From Cordylochernes scorpioides (Eukaryota > Arthropoda > Arachnida > Pseudoscorpiones > Chernetidae), in assembly GCA_030710605.1 (NCBI GenBank), contig CP092874.1:46158443-46222442 (forward strand): a DNA stretch of 64,000 bases, written 5' to 3'. Both the position numbers and the translations under genes were made by a program. Positions within the stretch are counted from its first letter, which is position 1. Each line of letters opens with the position of its first letter. Of this stretch, positions 56,747 through 64,000 are shown one piece after another. The notes beneath the pieces were generated by a model that had not been told where the DNA came from, searched no databases, and saw nothing but the letters and a program-made list of their open reading frames with translations.

Positions 56747-57010
56747 TTAAGAAAAAGGCATCTCCTTATCGTGCAACTGAAAGTTGCTGATGGCTGGCGC
56801 CATCTGTCGGAATAATTATCAACTATTCTCGTTGATTTTTAATTATTCCAGAATTGGCCAAATACCCATTCTTGATTAATCAAGAAAAGCTAACCACGGC
56901 CAATTCTGGAATAATTAAAAATCAACGAGAATAGTTGATAATTATTCCGACAGATGGCGCCAGCCATCAGCAACTTTCAGTTGCACGATAAGGAGATGCC
57001 TTTTTCTTAA
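56747..57010. repeat. Perfect palindrome, 113-bp arms
   Basis: Arms 56747-56859 and 56898-57010 are exact inverted complements as read, with a 38-base loop (56860-56897). The left arm plus loop recurs with changes at 57425-57576, directly before the hammerhead ribozyme. The right arm begins at the base where that ribozyme would cut. Confidence 0.93.
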
Positions 57011-57424
57011 TTTATGCACCTTATCCCAGTACAATGTTACATTTGTACTATTTTTTCACATAGATATATATATATATCAACGCACCAAAGCCACAAGATG
57101 TCACCATCAAAATCAAATAAAATGATATTTTTTGAAAATTCCATAAAATATATTTACATATAAGAGAAATATTAGAAGATATTTTAATTGTTCATCATTC
57201 CAAGAAATGGGTGAAGAATTGTAAATTATGGTGATTGCATACTCCCCAGAGACACTTGTCAGGTCTGGAATTTCTATTAAATTTTTCAACTGTGAAGAAA
57301 ATAAAATTGTGTTTGATTAATTACGTTTCTTTTTTATTATATATATGTTATTTTTTGAGACGAGAGATTATTTGCTGGCCTGTGTTCGGAATACATGAGT
57401 ATTATGGTATTACTAGTACTGTTA

Positions 57425-57570
57425 TTAAGAAAAAGGCAACTCCTTATCGTGCAACTGAGAGTTGCTGATGGCATGCGCCATCTATCGGAATAAATATCAA
57501 CTATTCTCGTTGATTTCTAATTATTCCAGAATTCGCTAAATACCCATTCTTGATTAATCAAGAAAAGCTA
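57425..57570 (-). repeat. Leader of a hammerhead-bearing (Penelope-like) repeat
   Basis: A diverged copy of the palindrome arm and loop (ttaagaaaaaggcaactcc ... aagaaaagcta). On the minus strand it is the sequence 3' of the ribozyme, thus the 5' part of the RNA after self-cleavage. No RT coding is found nearby, so this is a fragment. Confidence 0.6.
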
Positions 57571-57612
57571 ACCACGGACGCGTTTCGGGCTGTTGGCCCT
57601 CATCAGCGTGGT
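57571..57612 (-). ncRNA. Hammerhead ribozyme, minus strand
   Basis: On the minus strand: stem I ACCACG pairs with CGTGGT, core CTGATGA, stem II GGGC/GCCC closed by CAACA, core GAAAC, stem III AC/GT closed by GC, cleavage triplet GTC. All conserved core bases of a type I hammerhead are present in order within 42 nt. Cleavage is expected between 57577 and 57576. The very short stem III is typical of Penelope-like and retrozyme hammerheads. Activity is not shown. Confidence 0.85.
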
Positions 57613-58842
57613 GCAAGCTGGTGCAAAAAATTGGTCATTCAGGCATCCTGAAAAATCATGAAACGGGTCGTTAAGGCCAGAAGAGACCGCGACACTGTTA
57701 AATATATTATTGTTATATTATTTATTTTTGAGATAAGAAATATATATTTTTATTGAGTATTTTTGTAATAGTATGCATTCATGAAAATATAATAAAACAG
57801 TTTTAATAATAATTCACTTTAATTGATATGATAACATAATTGAGGATGAAATAATACCTGACTTAAGGTGTGAAGAATAAAGAAAACAAATTACGTATTT
57901 ACATATCTACCGAAAGATTTGAGCTGTCCTTAGAAAAACAACAACAATGGGTTTATATATCTAAATCCATGAGTGTGTATATATATGCAAAAAAAAACGA
58001 TAATAAATAGAAAATAAACTTAGAGAAAATTTGTACCCTTAATAATGTACTGCTTCATGCGGTTATACAACTTATAATGAATCTATGATCAAGGACATAA
58101 AGTTCTGTGAACGCCATTTCTTTTATTATAAACGAGCACAAAACAAGATAAACTTTCGGATGCATCACCGTAATCTAAAGCTAAGAAAGATGACATGATA
58201 TATTTTTCCAATCTTATAGCTACCAAGTGTCGTGCCATCTTTTATGAACTTCAGACTAAATGGATTTATAGAAAGCTGTTGTGTTCGTTTATAATAAAAT
58301 AATATTGACAGTCACAGAACTTTGTATTTCTATAACCTCTATGCTCTTTTTGTTGATTAATAAGGTCGTTATGGAACATGTATTTAATATTGATACGATA
58401 AAGTATGCAGAAGGGTTAGTAATATAATCAGTGTGATTCCTATGGGAATATGTATCAAGAAGGTTTTTATGGAGATGTACTCACTGAAGGAGGGGATACT
58501 TGTCTGAATGGAAACATGGCACCTCTGAAATTATGGGCCATCTGCCAACACAAGCCATTTTATTAGATAAAAGAATAAAATGCTCTGATAGCATATCAGA
58601 AACTCTCACAATATATATATTACATATTCATCCCTTCCTTCATAATTTAACAAAATCAATAAGCAATCCAAGGCCGGGTCTCTTCTAACTATTTTCATTC
58701 CTCATCACTCATCCCTTATTTGGCTGGAGGTGTTACTTATAGGTCTCCTGTTGAAGGGCATATTGGCCCGAAATTTTGAGGAATAAAATGCTATTAATTT
58801 TGTTATACATTCGTATATTTGTTATACACTCGTATATATATA
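57613..58842. other. AT-rich stretch with a Penelope-like 3' hairpin
   Basis: cctgttgaagggc...ggcccgaaa at 58749-58773 is the same hairpin phrase as in the Penelope-like 3' UTR at 16.3 and 21.0 kb, followed by aataaaatg. It suggests a Penelope-like 3' end on plus near 58480-58800. No coding domain is recognised. Confidence 0.4.
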
Positions 58843-59368
58843 TATCGTATATTTTAAAACTGTATAATAATGACACTTTCTATTTGCTACCACCCCCATA
58901 TTTTGTATATATGATATATATTTATTAATATAACCTGTACACCCTTTTTGTATATAAACTAAAATTGGTGACGTCAAAATAAAGATCCAAAGAGAGAGCG
59001 GTCAGCTGGTGGCAGCAGGGACAGAGGGGTGGAAAAAGGCAACGCCCAGCCCATGTGGGGTCCCGAGGGACATTCTTATAGAGACCCCCCAAAACAGGAC
59101 AAGTTTTGGCAGGGGTTCGGCAGATGGTTCTAGGGTGGGTTTCTCGGCAGTTTACTTCAGTCTCTCCCCCCATGTCTCGGGAATAAACATCCTAGTTGGT
59201 GTCATGGCCTCTACCTCTGTCCCGTGGGCTATCCCCGATCACTCTCTGTGCTAACAGCTAGCCCTGCCTCTGCTTCTTGTTGTCCGCGTGCGGGAAGACC
59301 ATCAACACTCGCCTCACGTACACGACTGCCAGTTCATCCATTCGTCGGCACATTTCAACAATATTACA
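58843..59368 (+). repeat. 5' LTR of element B
   Basis: Begins TATCGTATATTTTAAAAC and ends aatattaca. A TATA-like tttttgtatataaa lies near 58945 and aataaaga near 58979. It differs from the right LTR at few positions (for example gatcc/gatac). Confidence 0.85.
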
Positions 59369-59687
59369 GAAAGTCGACAGGATAACTGAGGACATCGGTA
59401 TGCAGAGGATGACAGAGACACCGGTGGTCAACGGCGCATTCGTGTGGATGCTCCTTCTACTTGCCCTCCACCTTGACGATCCAGTAGACCATCTCAAAGA
59501 CGCCATGCGAAGGCTAACTGTACCTCGCACCGAGAAGGTCATCATCGCCCCAATCGACAACTCCTGCGCCACAAGGACCTTCTTTTATCGGGACGATGTC
59601 CCACGGCAACCACCACAAAAAGTGATCACCAAGCCTCATCGCAGCCCACTCCACAAGACTCATCCAATACATCAATCCATCTGGTAG
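59277..59687 (+). CDS. Element B leader/gag-position ORF
   Basis: A 136-codon frame starting inside the LTR and running into the internal region, with 'GAFVWMLLLLALHLDDPVDH' and 'MRRLTVPRTEKVIIAPIDNS'. It occupies the gag position. I cannot align it securely with the gag-like parts of A or C and recognise no domain, so the function is unknown. Confidence 0.3.
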   Translation: MLSACGKTINTRLTYTTASSSIRRHISTILQKVDRITEDIGMQRMTETPVVNGAFVWMLLLLALHLDDPVDHLKDAMRRLTVPRTEKVIIAPIDNSCATRTFFYRDDVPRQPPQKVITKPHRSPLHKTHPIHQSIW

Positions 59688-59759
59688 GAGAATTTTCTCT
59701 ACAGAACTCTATCAATGCAACACTTTCTCCGTTTTTTCCTTCCCGCACTGAATTAACTA

Positions 59760-61225
59760 TTTAATCGATTTATGGCAATAGCATATTTATAATATATTCA
59801 TCAAATTCATTATTTTACCTGCCCTATTACTATTCCAATTAATATGACTTTAGATATGTATAAAACATTTTAACATTAATCAATTTTATTTATCTTTATT
59901 ATTATTTTGTGTTTCATTTAACCATCATTAGCAATGCCGTCAGCCATCAACAATCAACTTTTTTTTTTTCAAATCGTATTTTTCATCATCTCTAGGCTTA
60001 TTACACACATATTATATCTTCAACCATCTTTCTCATCATTTTAAAACTTTTAATATATTGACAACGTCAATAATATTTTTAATGTTTAAGATATTTTTGA
60101 ATTCCTATATTTTTCAATTTCGTTTTTCTAATTTTACCGTTGACGTCTCCTAACCTCTCCTGTCCATACCTTCTCATGCCTTGCCCCAAGGGCTTCCTGT
60201 TCGCCAAGCATTTTTTTCATTGATTAATCCAACTGAGAAATCCTTCCTCGCTACATCATTCCCAACAGTGAGTTAAGGATACTCAGCTAGATTTTTTTCT
60301 TATCAACCGGCTCATCATTCTCATCATTACCACTCAACCATTTTTTCTTTTTTATTATTACCATTCAAGTCGAGTGAAATCATCATTGGCAACAGAACAA
60401 CCCTTGCAACTACTTTCCCTTTCTTCATTCCCCAATCTCATATATTCCCCTCAAGAGATTCTTGCTCGCCAGATTTTTTTTATTAATCCAACTGGAAACA
60501 TCCTTCCTCGCTATATCGTTCCCAATAGTGAGCTCAGGATACCCAGCTAGATTATTATTTTTTCTTTTTTTACCCGGTTCATCATTTTTATCATTTTATC
60601 TTTTTTTTTCATCATACAAGCTGGGAATCATCATTATTGGTAGCAGTACATCTCTTGCGTTTACCTTTCCCATTCCACATTCTTCAATTACATACCTCTC
60701 CCTGCTAGTCTGAACTAATAATGCAAACGAAACATCAGGAACGTTCTGTTAATGAAAGCAATACCTCGCTAACACAAGTTCGTACTGCATTGCAGAACTC
60801 ATTGAGCTATTTCTTTGCAGGAGCATACTCAGACATCCCATATACCCTCATTAACCCTCTGCGTCAACTTATAATCTTAGTTCAACTTAATAGTTTTATG
60901 CTTTTCTCTTTTAGTTATTTTTTCATTCAATAGGTTCTCTATTTTTTTTTCTATAAGTAAATTACTTTTACGGCATTTCTAATTTTATCTTGCATATTTT
61001 CTCAATTTTATCATTTATTCTTATGTATTTTTTCTTTCATCATATTCTATATCTTATTGAGACGTCATCATTATATTATTGTCCTATTTTATTATCCTAT
61101 ACTTATAATAATTTCAACTAATTTGTGCCCAAATTATTTCTTTTGATTTTATAATAGGTTTGTTAGGTCATCATTCATGTTATTTCATTTCCCCCAAACA
61201 AACCTTCATCACCGGGGGCACATTC
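59760..61225 (+). repeat. Pyrimidine-rich repeated modules of element B
   Basis: Two adjacent module copies (about 60180-60400 and 60440-60720) share cttcctcgcta-atc-ttcccaa, agtgag(c/t)tmaggata and atcatcattggcaacag/gtagcag. The next block aatacctcgctaacacaagt and the terminal taatttgtgcccaaattatt match element A in order. Confidence 0.75.
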
Positions 61226-61750
61226 TATCGTATATTTTAAAACTGTATAATAATGACGCTTTCTATTTGCTACCACCCCCATATTTTGTATATATGATAT
61301 ATATTTATTAATATAACCTGTACACCCTTTTTGTATATAAACTAAAATTGGTGACGTCAAAATAAAGATACAAAGAGAGAGCGGTCAGTTGGTGGCAGCA
61401 GGGACAGAGGGGTGGAAAAAGGCAACGCCCAGCCCATGTGGGGTCCCGAGGGACATTCTTATAGAGACCCCCCAAAACAGGACAAGTTTTGGCAGGGGGT
61501 CGGCAGATGGTTCTAGGGTGGGTTTCTCGGCAGTTTACTTCAGTCTCTCCCCCCATGTCTCGGGATTAAACATCCTAGTTGGTGTCATGGCCTCTACCTC
61601 TGTCCCGTGGGCTATCCCGATTACTCTCTGTGCTAACAGCTAGCCCTGCCTCTGCTTCTTGTTGTCCGCGTGCGAGAAGACCATCAACACTCGCCTCACG
61701 TACACGACTGCCAGTTCATCCATTCGTCGGCACATTTCAACAATATTACA
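61226..61750 (+). repeat. 3' LTR of element B
   Basis: Pairs with 58843-59368 and ends at attaca, followed by TA repeats containing the Tc1/mariner insertion. Confidence 0.85.
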
Positions 61751-61756
61751 TATATA

Positions 61757-63057
61757 CTTAGTCTAGCCATAAATATTGTTACAAAACCAAATCGGTGATA
61801 CAAATTTTAATTTGATCGCGTGAAGTATTCAAAATACAGTAGTTGTTATTTGAATATCTCGTGCACACGTGTTTAGAAAAAAAATCGGAATATATTTGTT
61901 TTTTGATAATGGATTGGAGTGTTAAAGAAAACCGTATACTGTAATAGCGTTACACAAGGTAGGCCAAAGTCCTTCATCCATTTTTAAACTATTACAAAAT
62001 TTGAATATTACGCGTCAATTTGTTTATCGAACCATTGAAAGGTTCAACAAGGCTGGCACTATTAAATGACCTTGAAAGATCTGGTCGACCGCGCGTGCAA
62101 TGAACGCAAGCAGCTATAAAAGCCATTCGCGAAAGAATTCGTCGAAATCCACGCCGCAAACAAAAGATCTTAGCAAAGTATATGAATTTAGCTCTAAGAA
62201 CCTTTCCAGGATAATCAACGAAGACCTTGGACTGAGAGTTTTCAAACGACACGCAGGTCATTCGATAACCCCTGCTCTTAGAGATATTAGAAGGGTTAGA
62301 TCAAAAATGTTGTTGGCGCGGCATGATGGTCGGTGGCATGAGAGAATCCTTTTCACAGACGAGAAAATTTTCACTGTCGAGGAAAATATTAATCGTCAGA
62401 ATAATATTATATATGCTCGTAGCTCTCTAGAAGCTTCTTTGAAAGTCAGAAGACTTGAAAAAAGTCACCACCCTTCTTCTGTCATGGTTTGGTGGAGAGT
62501 TAGCTACCAAGGTGTAACAGATCTCCACTTCTGTGCCAAAGGGGTAAAAACTACAGCTAAAAACTAACAAGAAGATATTTTGGAACAAATAGTAAAGCCT
62601 CTGAATACAAAAATGTATAATGGAGAACATTGAATATTTCAACAAGATTCAGCTCCTGCTCATAAAGCTAAGTCAACTCAACAATGGTTGGAGACGAATG
62701 TTCCGGAGTTCATAAAGGCCAATGAATGGCCCTCTGGAAGCCCTGAAATTAAACCCCCTTGATTACAGTTTGTGGGCATATTTAGAGGAGAAGGTGTGCT
62801 ATAAAAGATATCATAATTTGGATCAATTGAAATCAGCATTGGTGAGAAAAATGAAAGAAATACCCTTAGAAAAGGTGCGTGCCGCCATAGATCAGTGGCC
62901 CGAACGTTTGAGATCCTGTGTCAAAAATAAGGAGGCCATTTTGAATGATTGTATATATTTAAAATCCATGTCCTAATATGTATTTATATTCCATTAGTTT
63001 TTGTTCTTAATCATTTAATTTATAAAATTGTTTGTAACAGAAAATATGGCTAGACTG
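61757..63057 (+). mobile_element. Tc1/mariner (maT-like) element, 1.3 kb
   Basis: TIRs c(tt)agtctagccata-at-ttgttacaaa at left and its complement at right (ttgtaacag-aaatatggctagactg), with TA at 61755-61756 and 63058-63059. The length is normal for the superfamily. It sits in the TA run next to element B. Confidence 0.9.
61909..62976 (+). pseudogene. Tc1/mariner transposase, several lesions
   Basis: ATG 61909 starts MDWSVKEN, soon interrupted. HTH remnant 'RQFVYRTIERFNKAGTIK' near 62010. ORF 62100-62567 has RILFTDEKIFTVEENINRQN (first Asp) and SVMVWWRVSYQGVTDLHF. After a stop: IFQQDSAPAHKAKST (second Asp, near 62640). A frameshift near 62750 leads to PLDYSLWAYLEEKVCYKRYH (third Asp) and the C-terminus at 62976. 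Internal stops and shifts rule out activity. Confidence 0.88.
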
Positions 63058-64000
63058 TATATATATATATATATATATATATTATTTTTAAATAGAGCAA
63101 TCCATTAATAAATCTTTAAATAAAAAGGCATATATTGAATAAAGATATCATTAATTTTACCAATATTAAAGTTGGCTAAACGCCAACCTCTATCAACAAA
63201 CTCAGTTTGTTGTTGACACACATTAAAATGTTAAAATACCTTGATAATTGTGAGATATTCATATTTTATACCATAAAGTATATAATACTTTTAAAAAATC
63301 CCTATTTCAAAAGGTTAAGAAACCTAATTATTTTTTTCAAATGAAAAAGTCCAACTTAAAATTTTTCAATTTCTTTTTTATTTTTAAGTTAAATAATTCA
63401 AGAGATATCACAACTCACCTTATAATAAATAGGAAGAACAAAAATTAAAAAAAAAAAAAAATAAAAAAAACTTAAAGAAAAACAAAAGACATTATAACAC
63501 GACCTTATCGTCTGTCTAACTAATAGCAAAATGAATCTAAGGTAAACTCAGCCAATCATTGGAATGGTCTCACTGACCAATCAGGATTCAAATTCTCTAA
63601 ATCTCCAGGCCACACCTTCTGTCAGGTATAGCGTTACATTTAGGCCGCTAGAGAAGATAAAGGGGGCACGGATGATGTAGGTGTCTAGACCGACATCTGA
63701 AGCATCTGACATCAAAAACTGGAATTTTATTTTGCACCATATTTGCATATTGGTAAAGAGAAAGGATAACTCATAACGCTCTATCCATGAATTGAAATCC
63801 CAAATACTCTTCGAATAAATAAATATATTATTCCACACGAAAAGGTATAAAGTTGGCATTATAATTCTTTCGTGAATAAGCCAACAATGTTGCATACCAG
63901 ACCATTGTAGGCCAATGACTTGATAGCGTCCTTCAAGTAACGATTATATTCTGTCGGGACTGTGGTCTGTCGGAATTTAGCCTGTTGAGATTTTATACCC
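63058..64000. other. AT-rich end of window
   Basis: Starts with (TA)n to 63082. A hairpin gttggctaaacgccaac lies near 63170. The minus ORF 63895-63581 (MQHCWLIHERIIMPTLYLFV) contains MSDASDVGLDTYI, which faintly recalls an RNase H start but lacks other support. It could be an exon or chance. Confidence 0.35.

Larger units (their letters stand above)
58843..61750 (+). mobile_element. LTR element B (TC-start LTRs, no pol)
   Basis: Direct repeats 58843-59368 and 61226-61750 (about 525 bp) are almost identical. AGTCGACAGGA lies at 59372-59382 just inside the left LTR, and accgggggcacattcta just before the right LTR. The internal 1.86 kb has a short gag-position ORF and then the same pyrimidine-rich modules as element A. 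(TA)n lies to the left. On the right the LTR meets tatata and a Tc1/mariner insertion. Confidence 0.8.

Noticed and set aside
63581-63895. Host exon or RNase H fragment on the minus strand
   Set aside because: Only MSDASDVGL recalls an RNase H start. No neighbouring RT or further motif, and splice sites cannot be judged. Left as unknown.

Overview
This is animal nuclear DNA, most likely from an arthropod, and it is almost entirely transposable-element sequence. It is AT-rich, has a 100-base assembly gap at 50085-50184, and contains no convincing single-copy host gene, rRNA or complete tRNA gene. The mix of BEL/Pao, Ty1/copia, Ty3/gypsy, Penelope-like, LINE, mariner/Tc1 and Helitron-like elements fits an invertebrate. 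A copepod such as a sea louse is only a guess. Nearly every coding region is broken by stops, frameshifts or internal deletions, so most protein features are listed as pseudogenes.

Layout. 0.66-10 kb: an old copia on the minus strand (gag near 9 kb, RT near 7.4 kb, pol end near 1 kb). It is split by a BEL/Pao element (1076-7219, TSD gcctg), which is itself split by a LINE (3884-5811, 12-bp TSD). 10-11 kb: Penelope-like debris with a hammerhead ribozyme. 11.4-12.7 kb: a mariner inside a MITE. 12.86-15.2 kb: an LTR element on the minus strand whose only ORF is gag-like and runs into an 18-bp minisatellite. 16.2-21.1 kb: a Penelope-like element in inverted-repeat form, with a young gypsy inserted at its centre (17397-20268, identical LTRs, pol shortened by an in-frame deletion). 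21.4-22.3 kb: remains of a second gypsy. 22.7-24 kb: Helitron-like ends. 23.98-35.8 kb: LTR element 'A', whose left LTR carries a LINE and whose right LTR carries a copia (29393-35770). That copia carries another LINE. 35.8-36.6 kb: a large mariner palindrome. 37-45 kb: MITEs, a SINE head, LTR-like repeats, microsatellites and a degenerate CCTAA tract. 46.4-49.5 kb: a dead Tc1-like transposase and a second broken repeat gene. 53.0-56.0 kb: LTR element 'C' (minus). 56.7-57.6 kb: a perfect 113-bp-arm palindrome next to a complete hammerhead ribozyme. 58.8-61.75 kb: LTR element 'B', then a Tc1/mariner copy (61757-63057).

The most unusual material is of two kinds. (1) A, B and C look like one group of LTR elements lacking pol. 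Their LTRs start with TC, not TG. All three have the motif AGTCGACAGGA at the LTR/leader junction and a CGGGGGC-type purine tract before the 3' LTR, and all three are flanked by (TA)n. A and B also share long pyrimidine-rich internal modules. (2) Several structured-RNA signals occur. There are two hammerhead ribozymes with complete cores, and a palindrome whose centre lies within a base of the predicted ribozyme cleavage point. There is also an LTR that is itself a 105-bp-arm hairpin, and a 355-bp-arm mariner palindrome.

The genes do not form operons or a pathway. They are layered insertions whose order can be read from the target-site duplications.
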